10,197 nt of DNA from Lachnospiraceae bacterium UBA3820. GTDB lineage: Bacteria; Bacillota; Clostridia; Lachnospirales; Lachnospiraceae. Each line of letters begins with the position of its first letter. Within the stretch, counting starts at the first letter, position 1. The position numbers and the translations under genes were made by a program. Below are positions 1 through 7,470 of this stretch, piece after piece. The notes under the pieces were generated by a model. That model was not told the origin of the DNA. It saw nothing but the letters and a program-made list of their open reading frames with translations, and searched no databases. The DNA lies in assembly GCA_002369325.1 (NCBI GenBank), contig DFDU01000123.1, forward strand, positions 1 to 10,197, read 5' to 3'.

Positions 1-1257
1 CCGTCTACCTGCAGTATTCTTGCACTTTACAATTCACATTCATTTGATCCAAATGATGCTCAAAATCTTGAAGCTGTAAGATACCAATTTGATAATGTTG
101 ATCCTGAAGATAAGTACCAAAGCTTTGAGGAATTTGAAGCTAACTGTACTGATGAAGAGAGAGTTGAGGCTTTAAATGAGGTATGGAGAAATTTTGCGAT
201 AAGTGATGTTTTTGAACCGGGCTCAACTTATAAGACGTTTACGATTTCCGGAGCTCTTGAAGAGGGTGTTATACAACCGTCGGACACATTTTATTGCGAC
301 GGAGGAGAGCAAAAGGATACATTTTATATCAAGTGTCACTACGCTAAACACGGTGGTCACGGAATGCTTGATGTAGCAGGTGCACTTGCAAATTCTTGTA
401 ATGATGTACTCATGCAGATAGCGGTAAAGGAGGGCTCCGATACATTTGATAAGTATCAGGTTTTGTTCGGATTCGGACAGAGAACCAATGTTGACTTACC
501 GGGTGAACCGTCAAATGCAGGTCTTGCTTCGATAGTTTATCATGCAGACAGTCTTCATGTAACGGAACTTGCAACCTCATCCTTCGGTCAGGGTGTGTGT
601 GCATCGATGATACAGATAGGAACAGCATTTTGTTCGGTTATAAACGGCGGATATTATTATCAGCCGAGAGTGGTTCAAAGAATAGAAGATGAAAACGGAA
701 ATATAATCGATAACATGGATAATGTTCTTGTCAGAAGAACAATTTCCGAAGAAACATCAGCTATTATGAGAGATGAGCTTTTTGGCGTTGTCGAAAACGG
801 AACCGGTAAAAGAGCTTCTGTGGAAGGCTATACTATAGGCGGAAAAACAGGAACTGCGGAAAAGCTTCCTCGAGGTAACGGAAAGTATATTATTTCATTT
901 ATAGGTTTTGCACCGATTGATAATCCCCAGGTTGTGGTTTATGTGGTGGTTGATGAGCCGAATGTTGAAGATCAGGGTTCAAGTGCGGCTTCATCATTTA
1001 TATTTGCGGATATAGCTACAGAGCTTTTTCCATATATGAATATTTATAAAACCAATGATAATTATGATTTGGATTTAACCGATGCTGAGGACGAAAGCAC
1101 CGACTCGATTTACGAAGGTGAAATACCTGAGAATGATGTGGCAGGCGGCAGTGAAAATCCTTATGTCGGAGATAATGCTTCCGGTGAGACAACGGATGTA
1201 ACTTCCGAAACATCCGAAGAGACTCCACCGGAGGCGACGACAGAAACTGTCCAATAA
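1..1257 (+). CDS. Class B penicillin-binding protein, transpeptidase part (5' end missing)
   Basis: This is a peptidoglycan D,D-transpeptidase that cross-links stem peptides outside the membrane; the gene is cut by the window start. The frame is open from base 1, so the ATG at 364 is internal and not the start. All three active-site motifs are visible: SxxK as STYK (223-234, nucleophile Ser at visible residue 75), SxN as SCN (394-402) and KTG followed by TAEK (844-852). The N-terminal membrane anchor and most of the dimerisation domain are outside the window. No PASTA domain follows the catalytic domain. Instead the last 63 codons (1066-1254) encode an acidic Ser/Thr-rich tail. The gene stands directly before a paralogous PBP and mraY, the usual place of ftsI/spoVD in the dcw cluster. 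Whether it serves division (FtsI/PBP2B) or sporulation (SpoVD) cannot be decided here. Family assignment is firm; the exact role is uncertain. Confidence 0.93.
   Translation, partial: PSTCSILALYNSHSFDPNDAQNLEAVRYQFDNVDPEDKYQSFEEFEANCTDEERVEALNEVWRNFAISDVFEPGSTYKTFTISGALEEGVIQPSDTFYCDGGEQKDTFYIKCHYAKHGGHGMLDVAGALANSCNDVLMQIAVKEGSDTFDKYQVLFGFGQRTNVDLPGEPSNAGLASIVYHADSLHVTELATSSFGQGVCASMIQIGTAFCSVINGGYYYQPRVVQRIEDENGNIIDNMDNVLVRRTISEETSAIMRDELFGVVENGTGKRASVEGYTIGGKTGTAEKLPRGNGKYIISFIGFAPIDNPQVVVYVVVDEPNVEDQGSSAASSFIFADIATELFPYMNIYKTNDNYDLDLTDAEDESTDSIYEGEIPENDVAGGSENPYVGDNASGETTDVTSETSEETPPEATTETVQ
1066..1254 (+). other. Acidic, Ser/Thr-rich disordered C-terminal tail of the first PBP
   Basis: The 63 codons after the transpeptidase fold encode 20 Asp/Glu residues, about ten Thr, and no Lys or Arg. 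The segment has no predicted fold by eye and should lie outside the membrane, after the catalytic domain. The position corresponds to where SpoVD-type or PBP2x-type proteins carry PASTA domains, but no PASTA-like sequence is present. Confidence 0.7.
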
Positions 1258-1266
1258 TTTGATATT

Positions 1267-1325
1267 ACAGGTTATACAAACCGGTAGATATAAATACAAT
1301 TAAATAAAGAAAAATCGGTTCCTGT
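1267..1325 (+). promoter_or_regulatory. Possible stem structure in the gap between the two PBP genes
   Basis: ACAGG (1267-1271) and AACCG (1279-1283) are complementary to the adjacent CCTGT (1321-1325) and CGGTT (1316-1320). They could form a two-part 10-bp stem with a 7-nt bulge on the left side and a 32-nt AT-rich loop. The right arm ends two bases before the ATG of the second PBP gene, where a ribosome binding site should be, and no good Shine-Dalgarno sequence is present. This may lower or modulate translation of the second PBP. There is no U-tract, so it is not a terminator. Evidence is only complementarity by eye. Confidence 0.3.
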
Positions 1326-1327
1326 GT

Positions 1328-3079
1328 ATGAATGTTTTTACACATCACAATAAAAAAAGATTATTACATTTTTTTGTGATTGCAATGCTTCTTTTATCGG
1401 TAATGGTTTTCAGACTGTTTTATATAATGGTCGTAAGATCAAAATATTACGGTGAGGCAGCAGTTGCAATCCAGGAGAGGGAGCGAAGCATAAAAGCACC
1501 ACGGGGTCTCATATATGACAGAAACGGAGTGATACTTGCCGGAAATAAGGCGGTTTGTTCCATATCTGTCATACATAGCCGGATAACGGATGAAGAGAAA
1601 GTCATTAAAGAACTTTCAGAAAGGCTTGATATGGATGAGGCGGTTGTCAGGAAGAAGGTCGCAAAGGTTTCATCGAGGGAGAAAATAAAAAGCAATGTTG
1701 ATAAAGATGTTGCTGACGAAATCCGCGACCTTGACCTTGCGGGCGTAATGGTTGACGATGATTACAAAAGGTATTATCCTTATTCAGAACTTGCTTCAAA
1801 GGTTATAGGCTTTACCGGTGCGGATAATCAGGGGATTGTCGGTATTGAGGTAGAGTATGATAAGGTTTTGATGGGTACAAATGGAAGTATAAATACACTT
1901 ACCGATGCAAACGGAATTGAAATTCCGGGTGCCGCCGAAAACAGAAAAGAACCTGTTATGGGAGATAATCTGGTACTGACGCTGGATGTGAATATACAAA
2001 TGTATATCGAACAGGCTGCCATGAAGGTAATGAAAGAAAAAAATGCAAACAGAGTTTGTGTAATCGTAATGAATCCGCAAAACGGAGAAATATACGGAAT
2101 GGCAGATGTACCGGGATATAATCTTAATGAACCTTTTAAATATAATAAATCAGATAAAACTACAAATGAGGTTACGCAGGATGACTTAAATAATATGTGG
2201 AGAAATTTCTGCATAAACGATACCTATGAGCCGGGCTCGACTTTTAAGATAGTAACGGCAACCTCGGCTTTGGAAGAAGGCGTGGTAGGCCTGGAGGATT
2301 CCTTTTATTGTCCGGGTTACAAGCTTGTCGGTGACAGAAGAATTAAGTGCCATAAAACCGTAGGACACGGTTCGGAGACATTTAAACAGGGAATTATGAA
2401 TTCATGTAATCCCGTTTTTATGGAGGTAGGGGCCAGAGTCGGAGCAAAGAGTTTTTATGATAATATGAAAAAACTCGGTTTGTTTGAAAAAACCGGAGTG
2501 GACCTTCCGGGAGAAGCAAATTCCATTTTTCACAAGCTTGAAAATGTCGGTGAGGTTGAACTTGCAACCATGTCTTTCGGACAATCGTTTCAGATAACGC
2601 CGCTTCAGCTTGTAAGAGCGGTATCGGCGGTCGTAAATGGTGGAACGCTGGTAACACCTCATTTTGGAAAATATATTACAGACAGCAATAATAATATAAT
2701 AAGTGAATTAAAGTATGACCGAAAAAACGGTGTAATAAAAAACGAAACCTCGGAAACCATGAAGTACTTACTTAAGGCCGTAGTGGATGAGGGCTCCGGA
2801 AAGAATGCTTATATCGAAGGTTATTCGATAGGAGGGAAGACGGCAACAAGCGAGAAACTCCCGAGAAGCAGTAATAAATATATATCTTCCTTTATTGGCT
2901 TTGCACCTGCCGAAAATCCGGTCGTTCTTACATTGATTATGATAGATGAACCTGAGGGAGTATATTACGGTGGCACGATTGCAGCACCGGTAGTCGGAGA
3001 TATTTATAATAATATTCTTCCTTATTTGGGAATTGAAAAAGAAGAAACAGAGGAAACAAAAGAAAGCAAGCACGAGTAA
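1328..3079 (+). CDS. Class B penicillin-binding protein (FtsI/PBP2-like) with KTA motif
   Basis: This is a complete 583-residue membrane-anchored peptidoglycan transpeptidase. One N-terminal membrane segment (about residues 12-36, after basic KKR) is followed by the PBP dimerisation domain beginning with the conserved APRGLIYDRNG (57-67), then the transpeptidase domain. SxxK is STFK with nucleophile Ser304 and Lys307; SxN is SCN at 359-361. The third motif is K504-T505-A506 where KTG is expected. There is no PASTA domain, and the end is a short charged tail. The ATG at 1328 lies 70 bp after the preceding PBP gene; upstream in-frame sequence hits a stop at 1301 without another standard start. 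The start has no convincing Shine-Dalgarno. The protein is paralogous to the upstream PBP: both carry a WRNF...EPGST block before the nucleophile. A division or elongation role as partner of an SEDS protein such as FtsW is inferred from context. Confidence 0.93.
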   Translation: MNVFTHHNKKRLLHFFVIAMLLLSVMVFRLFYIMVVRSKYYGEAAVAIQERERSIKAPRGLIYDRNGVILAGNKAVCSISVIHSRITDEEKVIKELSERLDMDEAVVRKKVAKVSSREKIKSNVDKDVADEIRDLDLAGVMVDDDYKRYYPYSELASKVIGFTGADNQGIVGIEVEYDKVLMGTNGSINTLTDANGIEIPGAAENRKEPVMGDNLVLTLDVNIQMYIEQAAMKVMKEKNANRVCVIVMNPQNGEIYGMADVPGYNLNEPFKYNKSDKTTNEVTQDDLNNMWRNFCINDTYEPGSTFKIVTATSALEEGVVGLEDSFYCPGYKLVGDRRIKCHKTVGHGSETFKQGIMNSCNPVFMEVGARVGAKSFYDNMKKLGLFEKTGVDLPGEANSIFHKLENVGEVELATMSFGQSFQITPLQLVRAVSAVVNGGTLVTPHFGKYITDSNNNIISELKYDRKNGVIKNETSETMKYLLKAVVDEGSGKNAYIEGYSIGGKTATSEKLPRSSNKYISSFIGFAPAENPVVLTLIMIDEPEGVYYGGTIAAPVVGDIYNNILPYLGIEKEETEETKESKHE

Positions 3080-3084
3080 AGGAG
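3078..3084 (+). promoter_or_regulatory. Shine-Dalgarno of mraY overlapping the upstream stop codon
   Basis: AAAGGAG overlaps the TAA stop of the second PBP gene (3077-3079) and lies 6 nt before the mraY ATG. The arrangement suggests translational coupling of the two genes. Confidence 0.75.
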
Positions 3085-3090
3085 AAAAAA

Positions 3091-4044
3091 ATGAACAAAT
3101 ATGATGTTATATTACCGATACTTATAGCATTTGGAATAAGTGTGGTATTAAGCCCGATCTTTATTCCTTTTTTAAAAAAACTTAAATTCGGACAGTTTGT
3201 AAGAGATGAGGGTCCGGAATCGCATTTGAAAAAAGCGGGAACTCCTACAATGGGAGGACTTATTATTCTTTTCAGTATTGTTATAACATCATTATTCTAT
3301 ATAAAGGATTATCCTCAGATAATTCCTGTGTTGTTCTCAACCTTGGGATTTGGAATAATAGGATTTCTTGATGATTATATTAAGGTTGTTATGAAACGTT
3401 CCATGGGGCTTCATGCATGGCAGAAGATGCTCGGACAGATAATTATTACCGGCATTTTCGCTTATTATATAAATGCACATACGGATCTTGGAACAACCAT
3501 GATTATACCTTTTGTAAATAAAACGGTTGATCTTGGCTGGGTTTATTATCCGTTTGTATTTTTTGTAATGGTTGGAACGGTAAACGGTGCAAACTTTACC
3601 GATGGACTGGATGGACTTGCATCCTCCGTAACTGTTCTTATCGCAACATTCTTTACCGTGGCAGCCATAGGACTTGGTTCGGGTGTTGCGCCTATTACCT
3701 GTGCGGTTGTGGGAAGTCTGCTTGGATTTTTGGTTTATAATGTTTATCCTGCAAGAGTATTTATGGGCGATACGGGCTCGCTTGCGTTGGGAGGCTTTGT
3801 GGCTTCTGTAGCATTGGTTCTTCGGATTCCGCTTATAATACTTTTGGTTGCTTTTATTTACTTTGCGGAAGTTCTTTCGGTTATGATTCAGGTTACATCA
3901 TTTAAGCTTACAGGAAAAAGAGTATTCAAGATGGCACCTATACATCATCATTTTGAACTTTCGGGCTGGCCTGAGACAAAGGTCGTTGCAATATTTGCGA
4001 TAGTTACGGCAATTCTTTGCTTTATCGGAATATTAGGTTTGTAA
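3091..4044 (+). CDS. mraY: Phospho-N-acetylmuramoyl-pentapeptide-transferase MraY
   Basis: MraY transfers phospho-MurNAc-pentapeptide from UDP to undecaprenyl phosphate in the cytoplasmic membrane, giving lipid I and UMP. The 317-residue length is normal for Gram-positive MraY, and the protein is almost entirely hydrophobic segments, consistent with ten membrane helices. Family motifs in order: AGTPTMGG (49-56), the Asp pair in FLDDYIK (94-95), NFTDGLDGL (168-176), FMGDTGS with Asp227, and the cytoplasmic APIHHHFE motif with His285-287. The Asp residues and HHH belong to the Mg2+/substrate site known for this family. The start has a strong Shine-Dalgarno. murD follows after 35 bp. Nothing is missing or unusual. 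Confidence 0.98.
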   Translation: MNKYDVILPILIAFGISVVLSPIFIPFLKKLKFGQFVRDEGPESHLKKAGTPTMGGLIILFSIVITSLFYIKDYPQIIPVLFSTLGFGIIGFLDDYIKVVMKRSMGLHAWQKMLGQIIITGIFAYYINAHTDLGTTMIIPFVNKTVDLGWVYYPFVFFVMVGTVNGANFTDGLDGLASSVTVLIATFFTVAAIGLGSGVAPITCAVVGSLLGFLVYNVYPARVFMGDTGSLALGGFVASVALVLRIPLIILLVAFIYFAEVLSVMIQVTSFKLTGKRVFKMAPIHHHFELSGWPETKVVAIFAIVTAILCFIGILGL

Positions 4045-4066
4045 GATAAAAAATGGTCATTACATG

Positions 4067-4072
4067 AGGAGG
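4067..4072 (+). promoter_or_regulatory. Shine-Dalgarno of murD
   Basis: AGGAGG sits 7 nt before the ATG at 4080. It selects that start over the out-of-frame ATG at 4075. Confidence 0.7.
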
Positions 4073-4079
4073 ATATGTT

Positions 4080-5453
4080 ATGGATAAGAAAGTGCTGGTA
4101 GCCGGAGCGGGAAAGAGCGGAGTGGCAGCTTCAAAGCTTCTTGCAAGAAACGGCAGAGATGTAATTTTATATGATGAAAATATGAAAGGCGAACTTACAA
4201 AGGAGGTTGTTCTGGATAAGTTTAAGGACGACCCTTTTAAGAAAAGCATAGATACAATACTTGGTTCCATAACAGATGATGAAATCAAGAATTGTGACTA
4301 TATGGTTATAAGCCCCGGAATACCTACGGATAACGGATTCGCTAAAAGAGTTAAAGGTCTTGGAGTAAGGGTATTAAGCGAGATAGAGCTTGCTTATATG
4401 TATGAGCAGGGTACTGTTATTGCGATTACGGGAACTAACGGAAAAACCACAACAACTACACTTGTCGGTGAAATCATGAAAGCATATAATGAAGAAACCT
4501 TTGTGGTTGGAAATATAGGTATTCCTTACACTGATCTTGCGGATAAGACTACGGAAAGCTCGGTTACGGTTGCCGAGATTTCAAGTTTTCAGCTTGAAAC
4601 AGTTGAAACATTTAAGCCACATATAAGTGCTTGTCTTAATATAACTCCCGATCATCTTGACAGACATCATACATTTGAAAATTATGCTGATTGTAAGATG
4701 GCTATAGCTAAGAAGCAGACAAAAGATGATTATATTATACTTAATTATGATGACCCGGAAACTATTAAGAGAGCAAATCTTGATAATGTAAATGTGGTGC
4801 TTTTCAGCAGACTCAGTCATCTTGATGAGGGAGTATATGTTGATCATGATGATGTGGTTATTAAGAAGGATAATGTAATTACAAAGATTCTTTCATTGAA
4901 GGATATAAATTTGCTTGGTACACACAATGTTGAAAATATACTTGCTGCGGTTGCGATAACCTATTATGCGGGTGTGCCTGTTGATATTATTGAGAAGGTT
5001 TGTACCGAATTTAAGGGAGTTGCACACCGAATAGAGTATGTAAGAACAGTAAATGGTGTCAAGTACTATAATGACTCAAAGGGAACAAATCCGGATGCTG
5101 CCATTAAGGGAATTAAGGCTATGACAACCACAACCTTCCTTATAGGTGGAGGTTATGATAAGGGAGTTCCTTTTGATGACTGGATTGAAGCCTTTGATAA
5201 TAAGGTAAAATATTTGGTGCTTATAGGTCAGACAGCAAAGACTATTGCAACATGTGCAAAGAATCATGGATTTAACAGTCTGGTATTTATGGATACACTG
5301 GAAGAGGCTATAGACTTTTGCTATAAAAATGCCAGACCGGGAGATGCTGTTTTGCTTTCTCCTGCATGTGCAAGCTGGGGCATGTTTAAGAGCTATGAAC
5401 AAAGAGGAGATTTGTTCAGAGAATATGTAATGAATTTATCCGATAACGAATAA
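4080..5453 (+). CDS. murD: UDP-N-acetylmuramoyl-L-alanine--D-glutamate ligase MurD
   Basis: MurD adds D-glutamate to UDP-MurNAc-L-alanine in the cytoplasm with ATP hydrolysis, the second amino-acid step of the peptidoglycan precursor. The 457-residue length is typical. The N-terminal UDP-binding Rossmann-like domain begins with VAGAGKSG. The central ATPase domain has the Mur ligase P-loop GTNGKTT (118-124), then SSFQLE, NITPDHLDRH, and Lys206 at the position carbamylated in MurD enzymes. The C-terminal domain contains HNVEN, HRIE, DSKGTN (Lys334 in DSK) and LSPACASWGMF near the end. All these are characteristic of MurD rather than MurC, MurE or MurF. The gene is 35 bp after mraY and 34 bp before ftsW, so it is part of the same transcription unit. 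Confidence 0.98.
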   Translation: MDKKVLVAGAGKSGVAASKLLARNGRDVILYDENMKGELTKEVVLDKFKDDPFKKSIDTILGSITDDEIKNCDYMVISPGIPTDNGFAKRVKGLGVRVLSEIELAYMYEQGTVIAITGTNGKTTTTTLVGEIMKAYNEETFVVGNIGIPYTDLADKTTESSVTVAEISSFQLETVETFKPHISACLNITPDHLDRHHTFENYADCKMAIAKKQTKDDYIILNYDDPETIKRANLDNVNVVLFSRLSHLDEGVYVDHDDVVIKKDNVITKILSLKDINLLGTHNVENILAAVAITYYAGVPVDIIEKVCTEFKGVAHRIEYVRTVNGVKYYNDSKGTNPDAAIKGIKAMTTTTFLIGGGYDKGVPFDDWIEAFDNKVKYLVLIGQTAKTIATCAKNHGFNSLVFMDTLEEAIDFCYKNARPGDAVLLSPACASWGMFKSYEQRGDLFREYVMNLSDNE

Positions 5454-5472
5454 TACTAAATTAAAGTATTAT
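5450..5472 (+). repeat. AT-rich inverted repeat between murD and ftsW
   Basis: ATAATACT (5450-5457) and AGTATTAT (5465-5472) are perfect complements around a 7-nt loop. The left arm overlaps the murD stop codon. The right arm ends three bases before the ftsW Shine-Dalgarno GAGGTG (5475-5480). There is no following U-tract and the stem is all weak pairs except one, so a terminator is unlikely. A mild effect on ftsW translation or mRNA processing is possible but inferred. Confidence 0.35.
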
Positions 5473-5487
5473 ATGAGGTGATTATAA

Positions 5488-6618
5488 TTGGGCAGAACCA
5501 AATCAAGAAGAACAATTAAAAACAGCTTGTGGGTAAAAGGCGGATATATGGATTATCAAAGCATATTTCTTATATTTGTTATCGTGCTTTTTGGTCTTAT
5601 GATGGTTTACAGCGCAAGCTCATACAGAGCAATAACATATGGATTTCCGGGTACATATTTTATGAAACGTCAGGCTGTTTTTGCAATGATAGGATTTGTA
5701 ATAATGTATATTGTTTCAAGAGTTAATTACAGATTCCTGTCTGATTATTCGGTTGTTTTGATATATATTGCAATTGCTTTACTGGCATATGTTTTGATAC
5801 TCGGTAGAGCCAGCCACGGCGCAACAAGATGGATTCAGGTTGGTCCCATGCAGATTCAGCCGTCTGAGATTGCCAAGCCGCTTATTATAATCTATATGGC
5901 AGATGCATGTGTAAAAAAATCAAAATATTTAAACAGTATAAAAGGAATTTTTAATATAGTTTTATTGCCGCTCATTTGTATAGGACTTATAGCAGTAGAA
6001 AACTTAAGTACGGCGATTGTATGCTTTGCAATTGTAGTCGCAATTCTTTTTGTTGCAAGTCCGAAGCTTTTTAACCTTATTGTGCTTGGAATTGTCGGTT
6101 TCATTGCGGCAGCCGTTCTTGCACTGGGTGTTGGATACAGAAGCGACAGATTTGATGCATGGAAACATCCGGAAACAAGTAAATATGGTTTTCAGACCAT
6201 ACAGTCACTTTATGCAATTGGCTCCGGCGGTTTTTTTGGAAGAGGCCTTGGTAACAGTATTCAAAAGCTTGGTTTCCTTCCGGAGTCTCACAATGATATG
6301 ATTTTTTCGGTAATATGTGAAGAACTTGGACTGTTTGGTGCTTTGGTAGTAATAACATTATTTGTTTTACTTATTTTCAGATTTAAGTTTATAGCTGACG
6401 GTGCGGTTGACAGCTTCGGTGGATTTATCATTACGGGAGTAATAACTCATGTCGCAGTTCAGCTTATAGTAAACATAGGCGTTGTAACAAATACAATACC
6501 GCCTACCGGTGTTACACTTCCGTTCATAAGCTATGGCGGTACTTCGCTTGTATTTATGCTTGCGGAAATCGGACTCGTTTTATCTGTTTCAAGACAGATG
6601 AGTTTAACGGAGCAGTAA
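5488..6618 (+). CDS. ftsW: SEDS peptidoglycan glycosyltransferase FtsW
   Basis: FtsW is the membrane glycosyltransferase that polymerises lipid II at the division site together with a class B PBP. The 376-residue product has about ten hydrophobic segments and the SEDS signatures: HGATRWIQ (110-117), QPSE (124-127), the long loop with GSGGFFGRGLG, the conserved LPESHND with Asp270 aligning to the essential Asp of SEDS enzymes, then IPPTG (337-341) and SYGG (348-351) in the last helices. TTG at 5488 is chosen because GAGGTG (5475-5480) lies 7 nt upstream and the added 20 residues are basic (GRTKSRR), like the cytoplasmic tail of FtsW proteins. The alternative ATG at 5548 gives a shorter protein. 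A sporulation paralogue (SpoVE) is possible, but position between murD and divIB next to ftsZ favours FtsW. Confidence 0.93.
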   Translation: MGRTKSRRTIKNSLWVKGGYMDYQSIFLIFVIVLFGLMMVYSASSYRAITYGFPGTYFMKRQAVFAMIGFVIMYIVSRVNYRFLSDYSVVLIYIAIALLAYVLILGRASHGATRWIQVGPMQIQPSEIAKPLIIIYMADACVKKSKYLNSIKGIFNIVLLPLICIGLIAVENLSTAIVCFAIVVAILFVASPKLFNLIVLGIVGFIAAAVLALGVGYRSDRFDAWKHPETSKYGFQTIQSLYAIGSGGFFGRGLGNSIQKLGFLPESHNDMIFSVICEELGLFGALVVITLFVLLIFRFKFIADGAVDSFGGFIITGVITHVAVQLIVNIGVVTNTIPPTGVTLPFISYGGTSLVFMLAEIGLVLSVSRQMSLTEQ

Positions 6619-6642
6619 AGTGTACACAACGAGGAAAAGTGT

Positions 6643-7347
6643 ATGAAAAAAAGATATATTTTATTGATAGTGTTTGTAATACTTATGTCGGTTTTTATAT
6701 ACATAAGTACATTTAAAATAATCGAGATAAAAGTATCGGGCTGTTCCAAGGTTAATGAACAGGTAATAATCGATGCGGTAAGAGAGCAGAGCTTTGCCGA
6801 CAACACTATAGTACTTTATTTTCAAAACAAAATAAAACCGATTGGTGATATCCCGTTTGTTGCAAAGATAGATATTGATTTTGTATCTAAAAATGAGATA
6901 TCGGTAACGGTATATGAAAAGTCGGTAGCCGGCTGTGTAGAGTATATGGACGGTTATGTTTATTTTGACAAGGATGGAATCGTCCTCGAATCCTCACAGG
7001 AAATTATAGAAGGAGTACCTTGTATAAGAGGACTTAATTTTACCGAATGGGAAATGGGAAAAAAGCTTCCCATTGATAACGAAAGCAAGTTTAAATCCAT
7101 CTTATCAATAACTCAGCTTATTGATAAGTACGGACTTGATATAGACGGCATAAAATTTACGGCTGAAAATGAAATAATCCTTTATCATGACGGGATTACA
7201 ATAGAACTCGGAAAGGGGGATAATCTGGCCATTCAGATGATGAATCTCGGTAGTATTCTTGAAAACCTGGAAGGGATGGAGGGAATACTCTATATGAAAG
7301 ATTTTGATTCAAATGATTCTACAGCAAGTTTTAGCAAGAAAAAATAG
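6643..7347 (+). CDS. ftsQ: Cell division protein DivIB/FtsQ
   Basis: This 234-residue bitopic membrane protein belongs to the core divisome, where DivIB/FtsQ with FtsL and DivIC regulates the FtsW-PBP synthase. A short basic cytoplasmic start (KKR) is followed by one membrane segment (about 5-24). A POTRA domain beginning IIEIKVSGCSKVNEQVI (about 26-95) follows, then the FtsQ/DivIB beta domain with the recognisable YVYFDKDGIVLE. The tail is Ser/Lys rich. The cytoplasmic region is short compared with Bacillus DivIB. The start ATG has GAGGA (6631-6635) 7 nt before it, and the gene begins 24 bp after ftsW. Sequence conservation in this family is low, so the call rests on topology, POTRA sequence, the YFDKDG motif and position before ftsZ. 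Confidence 0.9.
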   Translation: MKKRYILLIVFVILMSVFIYISTFKIIEIKVSGCSKVNEQVIIDAVREQSFADNTIVLYFQNKIKPIGDIPFVAKIDIDFVSKNEISVTVYEKSVAGCVEYMDGYVYFDKDGIVLESSQEIIEGVPCIRGLNFTEWEMGKKLPIDNESKFKSILSITQLIDKYGLDIDGIKFTAENEIILYHDGITIELGKGDNLAIQMMNLGSILENLEGMEGILYMKDFDSNDSTASFSKKK

Positions 7348-7355
7348 AAAAACCC

Positions 7356-7384
7356 TTGATTATTTATGAAAAAAATTATATTAT
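7356..7384 (+). promoter_or_regulatory. Candidate sigma-A promoter for ftsZ
   Basis: TTGATT (7356-7361), a 17-bp spacer and TATTAT (7379-7384) form a good vegetative promoter match (4/6 and 5/6). It starts 9 bp after the divIB stop and predicts a transcript start near 7391, leaving a leader of about 80 nt before ftsZ. This would allow ftsZ expression apart from the upstream dcw transcript. AT-rich sequence makes chance matches possible. Confidence 0.5.
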
Positions 7385-7396
7385 ATGGGTAATATT

Positions 7397-7426
7397 GTAA
7401 CAATGTGGGTAGTTTTGCCCTGTTAC
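7397..7426 (+). repeat. Inverted repeat in the ftsZ leader
   Basis: GTAACA (7397-7402) pairs with TGTTAC (7421-7426), and inside it GGG (7407-7409) can pair with CCC (7418-7420) across an 8-nt loop. A 4-nt bulge separates the two parts. It would lie at the very 5' end of a transcript from the candidate promoter at 7356-7384. It could be an operator or a 5' mRNA hairpin. There is no U-tract directly after it. Confidence 0.4.
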
Positions 7427-7470
7427 ATGGGGTAAAAAATAGTGAAATTTTTATTAAGGAGGAAAGAACC

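Noticed and set aside
364..1257. ATG at 364 as start of a short independent gene
   Set aside because: The same frame is open back to base 1 and encodes the SxxK motif and flanking transpeptidase sequence, so 364 is internal to a larger PBP gene.
1259..1300. Promoter between the two PBP genes (TTGATA or TTATAC with TACAAT)
   Set aside because: TTGATA has no -10 at workable spacing and TTATAC matches only 3 of 6; in AT-rich DNA this is not convincing.
5548..5550. ATG at 5548 as start of ftsW
   Set aside because: It is possible, but TTG 5488 has a better-spaced GAGGTG and gives the basic cytoplasmic tail usual in FtsW. Kept only as an alternative.
6620..6627. Palindrome GTGTACAC between ftsW and divIB
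   Set aside because: Eight bases is short enough for chance, and it has no partner site or promoter nearby.
7405..7470. GTG at 7405 as start of ftsZ
   Set aside because: It has no Shine-Dalgarno, adds 22 residues unlike FtsZ and overlaps the leader hairpin; TTG 7471 has AAGGAGG at ideal spacing and yields the normal N-terminus.
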